Assembly: GCF_001028175.1 (NCBI RefSeq)
Contig: NZ_AEJF01000123.1
Coordinates: 1 to 64,000, forward strand
Source of the DNA: Caballeronia mineralivorans PML1(12)
GTDB taxonomy: Bacteria; Pseudomonadota; Gammaproteobacteria; Burkholderiales; Burkholderiaceae
Direction of reading: 5' to 3'
DNA: 64,000 nt
Made by a program: the position numbers and the translations under genes. This document shows positions 18,309 to 26,379 of this stretch, in pieces (the stretch's first letter is position 1; each line of letters opens with the position of its first letter). The notes beneath the pieces were generated by a model. That model was not told the DNA's origin. It saw only the letters and a list, made by a program, of their open reading frames with translations, and did no database searches.

Positions 18309-18640
18309 TGCTTCTTTCTTGAGGTGGGTGTACGCGGATAGCGCGGGGTGAACCTGTGGCAGGTTCAGTCACTGGTGGCGAAGCGTGTGGGTATCTGTGT
18401 TCGGAGAGGTCGGGCTTCAAACATCGGTGAGTCTGGCGAGCACCGTGCTATCAGGTGCCAAAAACTCCTAGCCTACACGCTAGGGACACTAACTTGCCGA
18501 TTGTTGGAAACGCGTTTCTTTGCTTCGTTTCTTTGCGCGTTTGCAAAGAAACGACGTGCCGCCACGCACAGTGGCTAATAGTGGTAAAGAAATCAGCTAA
18601 CTTAAACCGACCGCTAACCTGAGCAGCAGCAACCCGGCAC
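18309..18640 (-). repeat. multi-hairpin repeat, copy B
   Basis: This copy is in reverse orientation and faces copy A. Over its core it is almost identical to copy C at 53.6-53.96 kb. It contains the same hairpins: CGTTTCTTTGC/GCAAAGAAACG (18526-18553), CCTAGC/GCTAGG, GCACC/GGTGC and TGAACCTG/CAGGTTCA (18349-18367). Weaker similarity continues to about 18700. Overlapping reading frames inside it are not believed to be genes. Confidence 0.75.
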
Positions 18641-18720
18641 CACCCCCCACCGCTAAGCCTAAAATCGCCAGCACCCAAACCCCGTCCACCGGCGCGAGCG
18701 AAAAAAGAGATACGCCTGCG

Positions 18721-18870
18721 TCAGCGTCTAGACTTATCGCCCACCGACCGGGCGTCCGCATCCTCCTCTTGCGATTCGCGCCGCGAATGCTTTAGCGCAT
18801 CAAATATTCCCCAAATAGCAATCGCTAGTCCAGTTCCAAACCCGCAAACCAACAATACGTAAGTACTCAT
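18721..18870 (-). CDS. small single-pass membrane protein
   Basis: A 49-codon reading frame begins MSTYVLLVCGFGTGLAIAIW, a clear N-terminal membrane helix, and continues into a charged, acidic and arginine-rich tail (RRESQEEDADARS). AAGGG lies about seven bases before the ATG at 18870. It looks like many small inner-membrane proteins, but the family is not recognised and there is no second copy here to support conservation. It lies between repeat copy B and the MgtC-family gene. Confidence 0.45.
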   Translation of the reverse strand: MSTYVLLVCGFGTGLAIAIWGIFDALKHSRRESQEEDADARSVGDKSRR

Positions 18871-19031
18871 CTGCGACCCTTAATGAAGTGGAGCGACGCC
18901 CGATAATGCGAACACCCCCGTCAGGCTCACGAGTACGCAAGACGTCACTGCCCCGGATACTACCGATGCATTCTTTCAAAACGCATGCCTCATACCCCTC
19001 GCCACGCGCGGCTGCGAACCGTGATGCAGTG

Positions 19032-19739
19032 TCAATCAGGCACGGGCACCGTGTCGAGCGCGGCCCAGCTAACGCTCGATACGCCCTTGTCCATGCTTAG
19101 CCGGCTCGCAACAACCTCGACCTTCGATTGATATTTCGGATGCGTTTCGAGCGTTGCGATCACTTCAACCCGATGCGAATCGTCGTCCAGATCCTTGCTG
19201 CTAAGCCCTTGAAACGATAGCGGCGCCGACACCATCGAGTTGGTGATGACAGCGCGGATATCCACTTCGTCTTCCGCGCGACAGACGACCTTCAGCACAT
19301 AACTGCGCACGAGATCCGCGGAAGCCACCGGCGCCGTATTGATTGCACGGCCCACCTCACGCAACACGGTATTGGTGAACAGGATCACCGCGGTTCCCGC
19401 AATGGCAGGCCCATAGTGGGACGACCCGCAAAGCACGCCGACAGCAGCGGAGCACCACAAGGTGGCAGCCGTATTGATACCCTGGATGGCGCCTTGCTCG
19501 CGCATGATGACGCCGCCGCCCAGAAAGCCCACCCCGGACACCACGTACGCAGCGATCTGCGTCACGGTCGTCGTTCCGTTTCCCGTCAAGGCGCCAAGGA
19601 TCACAAACAAGCAAGCGCCGCTGGTCACCAGTGTGATGGTGCGCAGGCCAGCCGTTCGCTGCCGCATCTGTCTCTCAAGACCGATGGCGACACCGCACGA
19701 CAATGCGGCTAACAGAGGAAGAATGTAGTCGAACACCAT
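19032..19739 (-). CDS. MgtC/SapB family membrane protein
   Basis: The 235-residue protein has the MgtC hydrophobic domain: LSCGVAIGLERQ, the RTITLVTSGACLF segment, and VSGVGFLGGGVIMREQGAIQGINTAATLWCSAAVGVLCG. A C-terminal soluble domain of about 80 residues with an ACT-like pattern follows. MgtC proteins help cells cope with low Mg2+ and acid, in some species by inhibiting the F1Fo ATP synthase. ATG 19739 fits the start of the first helix; the in-frame extension to 19874 begins with TTG and has no family features. The next gene upstream on this strand encodes an Nramp-like metal transporter. Confidence 0.85.
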   Translation of the reverse strand: MVFDYILPLLAALSCGVAIGLERQMRQRTAGLRTITLVTSGACLFVILGALTGNGTTTVTQIAAYVVSGVGFLGGGVIMREQGAIQGINTAATLWCSAAVGVLCGSSHYGPAIAGTAVILFTNTVLREVGRAINTAPVASADLVRSYVLKVVCRAEDEVDIRAVITNSMVSAPLSFQGLSSKDLDDDSHRVEVIATLETHPKYQSKVEVVASRLSMDKGVSSVSWAALDTVPVPD

Positions 19740-19844
19740 AAAGCGATTCTTTGAATTGTATTGTTCGCATGCATTGTCTGACGAAGACCGCTTAAGCGCG
19801 CTCGACACGCGCTTAACGACTGCACCGGCGCACTGCCAGTGCGC
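19740..19844 (-). promoter_or_regulatory. structured 5' leader of the MgtC-family gene
   Basis: The region upstream of the ATG contains two compact hairpins on the transcribed strand. One has a 9-base-pair stem TTAAGCGCG/CGCGCTTAA with a 7-base loop (19792-19816). The other has a 7-base-pair stem GCGCACT/AGTGCGC with a 3-base loop (19828-19844). MgtC genes elsewhere are often controlled by leader RNAs, so a regulatory role is plausible but not shown. Confidence 0.4.
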
Positions 19845-19914
19845 GTCACCGTATTGTTTGCACGTGACAGTCAAATGACAGCAGGCAAACTACTCTATCA
19901 GACAGGTGCTGGCA

Positions 19915-19937
19915 GCATGGCTCAACGTGAGCCATGC
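19915..19937 (-). terminator. hairpin after the Nramp-like gene
   Basis: A perfect 10-base-pair stem, GCATGGCTCA/TGAGCCATGC, with a 3-base loop lies 38 bases after the stop of the Nramp-like gene. It probably terminates or insulates it from the MgtC-family gene, although no T-run follows. Confidence 0.5.
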
Positions 19938-19974
19938 CGAAGAAACCGCACGACCCGGGAGCCCCAGGCGCGGT

Positions 19975-21633
19975 TCAGGCAAAGAAGACCATCTGAACGA
20001 CCTTGACCACGACCAGACCGACGGCGACGACAAGATAACCTCGAAGCACGCCCATCCAGATTCGCTTGGTCAAACTGAGGTTCGGCGGAGGCAAGGTATC
20101 GAGCGGTGGCATGCGCCATGACTCCCGGCTGTACTTTGAGTGAGCCGAAGCTGCAAGGCCAGGCTCCGCGCTTGCCCCGTCGCGCCAACGCTCGCGGAGC
20201 ATCAGCGTAATTGCGTAGCCGAGCAATGCCAGCGCCGTTCCGCCCCCGAGCGTTTCGAGGATCGCTGCACCGCTTATGTTCGGGTACATCACCGAGGCAG
20301 TCAGGATGATCGAGAGCATTACCAGCACCCAGACAACGGCGCCGGTAAAAACGTTCAGGCGCTTCGAGTTGACCCATGGGCCTAGCACGGCTTTGTCGTT
20401 GCAGAGCAGCAGAAGGAAAACGGTCGCGCTCGGCAGCAAGACACCGGCAAGCGTCTGCACTGCTTCGGTCAACAGCCCCAGCGGGCTCCCCGGAATCAAC
20501 ACTAGCGCAGCCGCAGCGACCACGATGCCAAAGTAGACGAGATAAAAACCTTTGGCATCGGACACGCCCCTATGCAGCGAGTGACGAATCTTGAACACAT
20601 CGCCAATTGCATACGCAGTCGACAGCGACACCGCCGCAGCGCCGATAATGCACGCGTCAAGCAGTGCAATGGCGAACAGCGTGGCGGCGGTATGCCCGGC
20701 GTATTTGCTCAATCCGTTGATCACACCGCCTGCATCAGTGAAGTTGCCGAACTCGGGCTTGCCTGCGTAAAGCGCTGCACAGAACGACATCATCGCCACG
20801 CCGCCAATCATCACGAAGACAATGCCGATCCACAGGTCCGCTTTTTCGTACTTCATGAAACGCGGCGTGATGCGCTTATCGATGATGTAGCTTTGCTGGA
20901 AGAACAATTGCCAGGGCGCCACCGTTGTACCGACAATGCCGATGACCAGCAGCATCACGTCGCTAAGCTTCGAGTGCGCAGGCCAGTTCGGAATCAGGAA
21001 ATCGCGCGATATTTGTGCGACCGGCGGATGAATAGACACCAGTACCGGCACCAGCAAGAGACTCAGCAAACACAGCACGACCGCAAAACGTTCAAAGCGC
21101 CGGAAGCTGCCGGTACTGACCGCGGCCATGGTCAACGCGGCGGCAATGCCGACCCCGACAATCTTCGAAATGCCGAAGAAGTCCAGAACAAACGTGATGC
21201 CGATGAACTCCGTGACAATGGTCAGCGAATTGAGAATGAATAAATCGATGACGCTGAACGCACCCCAGAACTTGCCGAAACGCTCGAAGATCAGACGGGC
21301 ATGACCCACTCCGGTCACCGCGCCCAGACGCAGCACCATCTCCTGATTCACGAAAAGCACGGGGACCAGCAACAGCAGAGTCCATAACAACGTCGTGCCG
21401 TAGTTCTGCCCTGCCTGCGTGTAGGTCCCGAAGGCGCCCGCGTCGTTGTCGCCGACCATCACGATCAAGCCGGGACCGAGAATCGCCAGCAGCGTGCGCA
21501 GGCGTGCCCACCAGTTGGTACGGGGCGCCGTGTCGTGATGCGCGATGGTACCGAGAGCGCCTTTGATGTCGCCAAGATGGGCGTCATCCAAGACCGCGCT
21601 GCGAGGCGGTAGAACGTTTGTTGGAGTGGACAT
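19975..21633 (-). CDS. Nramp-like divalent metal transporter (atypical site)
   Basis: The 552-residue inner-membrane protein has about eleven to twelve helices and the Nramp fold landmarks. TM1 reads GPGLIVMVGDNDAGAFGTYTQAG, so the usual DPGN is replaced by DAGA (residues 64-67). TM6 reads TTVAPWQ (236-242) in place of ATVMPHN. The Met thioether ligand that selects Mn2+ and Fe2+ in classical Nramps is thus missing. Nramp-related magnesium transporters also lack this Met, so Mg2+ or another hard cation is a reasonable guess, supported by the MgtC neighbour. GGGGAG precedes the ATG at 21633, and two short leader ORFs lie upstream. Confidence 0.85.
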   Translation of the reverse strand: MSTPTNVLPPRSAVLDDAHLGDIKGALGTIAHHDTAPRTNWWARLRTLLAILGPGLIVMVGDNDAGAFGTYTQAGQNYGTTLLWTLLLLVPVLFVNQEMVLRLGAVTGVGHARLIFERFGKFWGAFSVIDLFILNSLTIVTEFIGITFVLDFFGISKIVGVGIAAALTMAAVSTGSFRRFERFAVVLCLLSLLLVPVLVSIHPPVAQISRDFLIPNWPAHSKLSDVMLLVIGIVGTTVAPWQLFFQQSYIIDKRITPRFMKYEKADLWIGIVFVMIGGVAMMSFCAALYAGKPEFGNFTDAGGVINGLSKYAGHTAATLFAIALLDACIIGAAAVSLSTAYAIGDVFKIRHSLHRGVSDAKGFYLVYFGIVVAAAALVLIPGSPLGLLTEAVQTLAGVLLPSATVFLLLLCNDKAVLGPWVNSKRLNVFTGAVVWVLVMLSIILTASVMYPNISGAAILETLGGGTALALLGYAITLMLRERWRDGASAEPGLAASAHSKYSRESWRMPPLDTLPPPNLSLTKRIWMGVLRGYLVVAVGLVVVKVVQMVFFA

Positions 21634-21715
21634 GATGCTCCCCGGAAGCGATGGAATAATTGAGTGCTAAGAGCGCGCCGGCTGCAAACGCATGCGTATG
21701 CAGCGGAACACGCTG
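21634..21715 (-). promoter_or_regulatory. hairpin between leader ORF 2 and the Nramp-like gene
   Basis: The 82-base spacer carries a strong hairpin on the transcribed strand, GCTGCA/TGCAGC enclosing ACGC-AT-GCGT, at about 21672-21695. It lies 35-40 bases before the ATG. It could be an expression-platform element that responds to translation of the preceding ORF. That role is inferred from position. Confidence 0.4.
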
Positions 21716-21853
21716 CTAGGTAATTAGATTTGCAATAGCGCGCCAGAGCACCGCTAGGCGACGCGGGCGGGTAGAGCCGGGCGGGAGTGCGGCGACGTGG
21801 TGGCGCGCTTCCTGAGCATGCGGAGGTGACGAGACGAGCAGACCGAAGTACAT
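21716..21853 (-). CDS. candidate leader ORF 2 (45 codons)
   Basis: The reading frame starts MYFGLLVSSPPHAQEARHHV and ends in a basic segment (TRPRRLAVLWRAIANLIT). A good ribosome-binding site (TGGAG, eight bases before the ATG at 21853) makes translation likely. It has consecutive prolines (SSPPH, ALPPG), which slow ribosomes. It ends 82 bases before the Nramp-like start. No family is recognised; the position suggests a regulatory upstream ORF rather than a functional protein. Confidence 0.5.
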   Translation of the reverse strand: MYFGLLVSSPPHAQEARHHVAALPPGSTRPRRLAVLWRAIANLIT

Positions 21854-21953
21854 GGTATTTCTCCAGGCGATTGGCTTATTCGCTTCACGGAAAGCCAGCA
21901 ACACGGAGTCCGATCGCGTCTTGCGCGCGTCGAAGCAGGTCCACTCGCTGTCC

Positions 21954-22007
21954 TTAAAGCTTGGTGATGGTCATGGGGCTTAAGGGGTAACTGTCACTGT
22001 CCGTCAT
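21954..22007 (-). CDS. candidate leader peptide ORF 1 (17 codons)
   Basis: The frame encodes MTDSDSYPLSPMTITKL and stops. AAAAGGAG lies at ideal distance from the ATG at 22007, the strongest ribosome site in this locus. The acidic start followed by prolines resembles the composition of MgtL-type leader peptides (acidic and proline residues near the N-terminus), which destabilise ribosomes in low Mg2+ and control Mg2+ transporter genes. The gene downstream is a divalent metal transporter. The function is inferred from composition and position. Confidence 0.5.
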   Translation of the reverse strand: MTDSDSYPLSPMTITKL

Positions 22008-22548
22008 AACGGCTCCTTTTCATGCGTCGTACGCGCTTGATATGCGCGTGTTGGTCCACGCCGCGCCGGTTCCTGAATGCGGAATGCGGCGCGAGCAAAA
22101 GCAACCGCGAGTGCTTGCTCACGGCGAGGCGCCGTTCAGACGCAAGCAAACGCTGCGGCCGATTGGCGCAATATGGGGTGCACGGGAAAAGTACTGCGAA
22201 AGTACTACGACGCGCACCGTCTGCCCGCTGGCAAGACGGCGGCTAGAGAATTCGAGCGCGGGGTCCTGCCGGTCAGGCAGCTAAACAATCCAGAGGTCGA
22301 CGACTACAAGTGTCCAAGGCATTAGCCCTTTTGTGACGATGATTGAATTTTAGGCAACCGAGAAATAGCAAGTCAACAGTATTCGTTAAGCGAAGCAGAA
22401 ATAAGCGGGTTTTGTTGTATGGCTCGTTAGTAAGGCGCCTCAAGTCCGGTCCATGCGCCTGATGGCTAGAAATATGAAAGCTTAAAGAAAGATTGTTACC
22501 ATGCCGAGCATAGAGGAACGGTCAACATTCCTATTAAGCGCGTTGCCG
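22008..22548. other. intergenic region upstream of the Nramp-like leader
   Basis: This region lies between the 3' end of the MocR gene and leader ORF 1 and should contain the promoter for the metal-transporter transcript. A plus-strand frame beginning MGCTGKVLRKYYDAHRLPAG (22173-22325) is open for 50 codons but has no ribosome site and no recognised family. The part from 22330 to 22540 is relatively AT-rich and otherwise featureless. Confidence 0.35.
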
Positions 22549-24024
22549 TCAGGCAATGTCCCGAGCGAGTCTTCCAAGACGCTGCAATGCACCATCTAGC
22601 GCTTGATCAAACGGCTGCGGGCAACTTAAACGAATGAACGAAGCGAAGCGCTGCGAATTCGAGAATATGGTCCCAGGTGCTATGCGAATTCCCTGCGTCA
22701 GCGCAGCTTCGAACAGCCGCCCGGAATCCGATCCTGTCGGCAGCTCGACCCAAAGCACTACGCCGCCAACCGGCATGCTAAGCCGCGTACCAGACGGAAA
22801 ATAATGCGCGATAGCGTCGGCGGTAGCTTCCCGCTGTGTCCTTAATCGTTCGCGTAGCTGGAAGAGATGTCGATCGTAAGCACCGGAGCCAATGAATTCC
22901 GCCGCAACGAGTTGAGGCAAGCTGTCGTTATTCCGGCTTTGCGCGAATTTAAGCATCTTGACGCGTGCATGCCATCGCCCGGGCGACATCCACCCTAGCC
23001 GCAATCCAGGCGCCAGGACTTTATTCAGCGACGCGCAATGAATGACCCCACCCTCGCGGTCCCATGCCTTCAAAGGCTTGTTCTGGTCAGCGTCGTCAAG
23101 CAACTCCCGATAAGGTTCATCCTCGATCACCGCAACCCGGTGCCGCGCGCAAAGCCGGACGAGCTCGGCCTTTCGCTCGTTGGGCATGACGCTGCCAAGC
23201 GGATTCTGGAGATGCGGCACGACGACCAGAGCCTTGATGTTTCCGTATGCAAGCAGCGCCATCTCCAGCGCTTCGAGCGACAGCCCCGTTGTCGGGCTAG
23301 TGGAAATCTCGAGCGCGCGCAAACCTAGGCTCTCGATAATCTGCAACAAGCCAAAGAACGCCGGGGATTCGATCGCCACCGTATCGCCGGCCTGAGTGAC
23401 GGCCCGCAGCGCCAGGTTCACCGCTTCCACACCACCGGTTGTTGCGATCACTTCGTCAGGCGAGAGCGTCAGGCCCGCGGAAAGAGCACGTTTCGCAACG
23501 GCTTGCCGAAACACGGCGCCTCCTGAATCCCCTCCCGCTTCCGTAAGAAGCGTCGGCCTGTACCGGAGGATTTTCATCGTCAAGGATTGCAGCCGTGCAG
23601 TTGGATAAAGCGATGCCGCGGCCGTTGCCCCACCCAGGTTCAGCGCCTCGGGAAACTGTTGGGCGTGGGCGATTACCTTCGATATGGATTCGTGCAGACC
23701 TACAAACTGCGCTTCCATGGGCGCAGTTACGTTTGCCGGTTCATCGACGCCGGGTAAAACCGGCGTCGTCCGTCGACGAACGAAATATCCGGAACGTGGT
23801 TTTGCCTGCAGCCAACCGGCATCTTCCAGACGCCGGAAGACCTGCAGCGCCGTCGAGAGGCTGACCTGGTGCCTTTGCATCAACGCCCGGACAGAAGGCA
23901 TGCGATCGCCCGGCACAAGCGTTCCCGAGGCAATCACGCGGCGATAGTGCTCCGCCAGGCGCTCATAAAGCGGCTCGCCCGTCATAGGTAGATCGCGAGG
24001 CGGCGTTTCGAGGGAGAGTGTCAT
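22549..24024 (-). CDS. MocR-type GntR regulator with aminotransferase domain
   Basis: The 491-residue regulator has an N-terminal GntR winged helix (GDRMPSVRALMQRHQVSLSTALQVFRRLEDAGWLQAKPRSGYFV) fused to a fold-type I aminotransferase domain that binds PLP. The PLP lysine is in CASLNKVLAPGLRLGWM, and PHLQNPLGSVM and EDEPYRELL are typical. Such proteins sense PLP or amino compounds and control vitamin B6, GABA or transporter genes. The target is often the divergent neighbour, here a small DUF2917-like gene. No clear ribosome site precedes the ATG at 24024. Confidence 0.85.
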   Translation of the reverse strand: MTLSLETPPRDLPMTGEPLYERLAEHYRRVIASGTLVPGDRMPSVRALMQRHQVSLSTALQVFRRLEDAGWLQAKPRSGYFVRRRTTPVLPGVDEPANVTAPMEAQFVGLHESISKVIAHAQQFPEALNLGGATAAASLYPTARLQSLTMKILRYRPTLLTEAGGDSGGAVFRQAVAKRALSAGLTLSPDEVIATTGGVEAVNLALRAVTQAGDTVAIESPAFFGLLQIIESLGLRALEISTSPTTGLSLEALEMALLAYGNIKALVVVPHLQNPLGSVMPNERKAELVRLCARHRVAVIEDEPYRELLDDADQNKPLKAWDREGGVIHCASLNKVLAPGLRLGWMSPGRWHARVKMLKFAQSRNNDSLPQLVAAEFIGSGAYDRHLFQLRERLRTQREATADAIAHYFPSGTRLSMPVGGVVLWVELPTGSDSGRLFEAALTQGIRIAPGTIFSNSQRFASFIRLSCPQPFDQALDGALQRLGRLARDIA

Positions 24025-24241
24025 TGTGCAAATGCTGCTGGTAACCCATCGCTCGCGCCAGATACAGAAGCAGGGAAATTGGACAGAAACAGATGTTGAA
24101 TGATCAATCTGTTCCGGAACAGATTGTACAGCGCTGAATCTGTCGCAAAGGGAGCCACCTCAATATGCTTGAGTCGTGCTTAAGCCCTTTTTCGCGAAGG
24201 TGCGTAGAGCGAATTCAAAACAAACAGCAAAGGCGCGTCTT

Positions 24242-24616
24242 ATGAAAGCGATCAGGCAATGTTTCTACCCCGGGCAACTCAATGCCCGACGTCAGCGAGC
24301 CGGAACGCAAGTCGTCGCGATAGACGGCGCGCTTCGGTTGACCTACCGTGACCCCTCTCTGGACTGGCTTTTAAATGTGACCGTCCCTGTTTCGGTCAAC
24401 ATCGAGGAAGGCGAATGCCATATGCTTCCCTACGATACGTTTGTCGAAATAGAAGTGCTTGGACCTTCTGCGGTCAACGGTCTTGTGGGCGTGCCCCGCC
24501 CGCAGTACTCCCTTGTTGCGGCTATCGGCAGATGCGCTGCGTGGATTGGATGTCATGGTCGCGCCAACGCGCAAAGACCAGACAAGCGAAGAACACAGGG
24601 CGTGACGAGAGACTAG
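24242..24616 (+). CDS. DUF2917-like small protein
   Basis: The 124-residue protein contains a short beta-rich core (VVAIDGALRLTYRDPSLDWLL ... VNIEEGECHMLPYDTFVEIEVLG) that resembles the DUF2917 domain of Burkholderiaceae. The C-terminal 35 residues are basic and low complexity. The ATG at 24242 is preceded by AAAGGCG; an in-frame start at 24176 would add a basic extension. It is divergent from the MocR regulator with a 217-base gap that should hold both promoters. The function is unknown and the family match is tentative. Confidence 0.55.
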   Translation: MKAIRQCFYPGQLNARRQRAGTQVVAIDGALRLTYRDPSLDWLLNVTVPVSVNIEEGECHMLPYDTFVEIEVLGPSAVNGLVGVPRPQYSLVAAIGRCAAWIGCHGRANAQRPDKRRTQGVTRD

Positions 24617-24696
24617 CGAGCAAGCGGTGGGCCGAGGATTCCGCTTAAAAAAGCGTCGCTATCCCGGACGCCCTCACGCACGGCACCTCGAACACC

Positions 24697-25194
24697 TCAC
24701 TCGTCTTCCCAATAGCTCAACGATTCCTCAGGCCGCCCCACCGTCCTGAAACCGCCCTCGCCGTCCACCATCACCGCGTACTTGCCGGAATCGGGATACA
24801 TGCAAACCTCCGGCGACTCCTGCGTGCTAACCGCTAGATATCGCAATTCCACGTCGCCGGTATTGAGGATCTGATGCGCCGTTTCCGGGCCGCCCGCGGG
24901 ACACGCGACCACGTCGCCGGCGCGGAGTGCGTGACGGTCATCGCCAAGGCGAATCTCCCCTTGCCCGGCCACCACGAAAAACATCTCTTCATTGACGCGA
25001 TGACTATGAAAAGGAAAGGCACGCTTGCCCGGCGCCAGCGCGATCAGGTTATAGCCGAGCTTCAGCGCACCGAGTGGTCGTCCAAGCATACCGATGCGCG
25101 GCGCGAAACGTTCCGCGGCGGCGCCGGATGGCGCGTGCTCGGGCGGAAATGAATGCAATTCGACTTCGTCCAGATTGATGACGCAACGGTGCAT
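24697..25194 (-). CDS. cupin domain protein
   Basis: The 165-residue protein has a single conserved cupin barrel. Motif 1 is PFHSHRVNEEMFFVVAGQGEIRLG and motif 2 is LRAGDVVACPAGGPETAHQILNTG, giving the usual two-His, one-Glu, one-His metal site. Its ligand or substrate is unknown. It resembles stand-alone cupins annotated as sugar-isomerase-like. The ATG at 25194 follows AGAGGTC, and the longer frame to 25305 contains no cupin sequence. It lies 68 bases after a MEKHLA-domain gene on the same strand, so the two may be co-transcribed. Confidence 0.85.
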   Translation of the reverse strand: MHRCVINLDEVELHSFPPEHAPSGAAAERFAPRIGMLGRPLGALKLGYNLIALAPGKRAFPFHSHRVNEEMFFVVAGQGEIRLGDDRHALRAGDVVACPAGGPETAHQILNTGDVELRYLAVSTQESPEVCMYPDSGKYAVMVDGEGGFRTVGRPEESLSYWEDE

Positions 25195-25262
25195 GGTGTG
25201 ACCTCTAGGGAGATTGGGAAACTTCCATCCAACAACGCGTATCTGGAGCGGGCACACCTCGC

Positions 25263-25724
25263 TCAAACATCCTTCCATTGGCGATAGGTCGCGGCCTGCC
25301 CACAATACACGCCTTCGCGATTGATCAGGTTCCAGACCGTTACGTTCTCGATCCAGAAGCGTCTTCCCGACTTCGCTATGCGAAGGCCGCGATAACTGCT
25401 TGCGTAACCTTTGGTTCGTACCGATTCAAGCAAGCCATCACGCTCCTCGCGGTTAGGATGTTCTGCCGACAATCGGGAACGCAGCGCCGTCATTTCGGCC
25501 CACGTATATTCAAAACATCGCTGTGCGGCCTGGTTTGCGTAGACAAACCGCGGATCCGCGTCGGTGTTGTGCGCGACCACGCAGAATGGCGCGTCTTCGT
25601 ATAACCATCGGGCGGCGTCGGCCTGCAAGGCGTCATTATCTAGCAGGGGCATACCGACCACCCGAAAGTGGCTGTCCGTCAGCAGAGCGCAGAAGTCAGG
25701 GTCGAGAGCTAGTGACATCGTCAT
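25263..25724 (-). CDS. MEKHLA-domain (PAS-like) protein
   Basis: The 153-residue protein is nearly all one PAS-related MEKHLA domain. Landmarks are LYEDAPFCVVAHNTDADPRFVYANQAAQRCFEYTWAEM, the SRLSAEHPNREERDGLLESVRTKGY segment and the C-terminal GRRFWIENVTVWNL. Family members are short, soluble proteins of unclear function, found alone in proteobacteria. Two near-identical starts exist (25724 and 25718) and neither has a strong ribosome site. The cupin gene follows on the same strand. Confidence 0.8.
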   Translation of the reverse strand: MTMSLALDPDFCALLTDSHFRVVGMPLLDNDALQADAARWLYEDAPFCVVAHNTDADPRFVYANQAAQRCFEYTWAEMTALRSRLSAEHPNREERDGLLESVRTKGYASSYRGLRIAKSGRRFWIENVTVWNLINREGVYCGQAATYRQWKDV

Positions 25725-25859
25725 AGGGTTAAGTCTTGAAAGGCGGGAGTAACATTACGATTCAGGCGATGAATGTTACCGTGCCACGCGAAATCCCGTC
25801 TCTCAGCGGGTAAGGCGGAATCAGTTTTCGAATGATCCTTCGTGTCACGGCTGATGCCT

Positions 25860-26276
25860 TTAAGCCAGAGCGTCTCTTAGCAAAGCCGGCATTTTCCTCA
25901 AGGGTGCAATCAGCTTCTCGTCGACCTTATAGTCGCGTTCAAGCGTCGTTGTCACGTCCTGATAGTCCACCCATACCGTCTTCTCGCTGTCTTCCCAGAC
26001 AACGGCTCTTAGCGGCAACTCAAGCGCTGCGTGCGGGTTGGCTTCCATCACCGGCGTACCTGCCTTCGGGTTTCCAAACAGAAAGAGCCGGGTGGGCCTC
26101 AAGGGCATTCCGGCATCCGCGGCGGCGGCGCTCTGGTCTATCTCGGCGAAGAGCGTCACGCCGTGCGCGGCCAACGCCGCCTTGAGCCGGGAAACGGTCG
26201 CGTCGAAGTCGTAGTTGCTCTGCAACGTGACCACCGTGGAAGGGAACTCTGCAGGGGTGTTGGTGCGTTCGGTCAT
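25860..26276 (-). CDS. DUF302 domain protein
   Basis: The 138-residue protein matches DUF302 throughout: STVVTLQSNYDFDATVSRLKAALAAHGVTLFAEID, the LRPTRLFLFGNPKAGTPVMEANPHAALELPLRAVVWED block and the C-terminal DKLIAPL-like segment. These small proteins are thought to bind a ligand in a TBP-like fold and have no assigned reaction. I prefer the ATG at 26276, with GGATGGCG upstream; 26288 is an equally possible start. It is a single leftward gene. Confidence 0.85.
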   Translation of the reverse strand: MTERTNTPAEFPSTVVTLQSNYDFDATVSRLKAALAAHGVTLFAEIDQSAAAADAGMPLRPTRLFLFGNPKAGTPVMEANPHAALELPLRAVVWEDSEKTVWVDYQDVTTTLERDYKVDEKLIAPLRKMPALLRDALA

Positions 26277-26379
26277 GGTGTTCGCCATCCAGTAAACAAT
26301 GGGGTCATCGTTCAACGCCGGAAGATCGCTTCATAGTGCGCCAGGCTTAGCCGGTAGTGGAAGCACGACGCCGCGGCAA

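Noticed and set aside
19740..19874. In-frame extension of the MgtC-family protein
   Set aside because: It begins with TTG, has no ribosome site and covers two hairpins. MgtC proteins start at the first helix.
22173..22325. 50-codon plus-strand frame MGCTGKVLRKYYDAHRLPAG...
   Set aside because: No ribosome site, no recognised family and no supporting context. It is mentioned only in the intergenic note.
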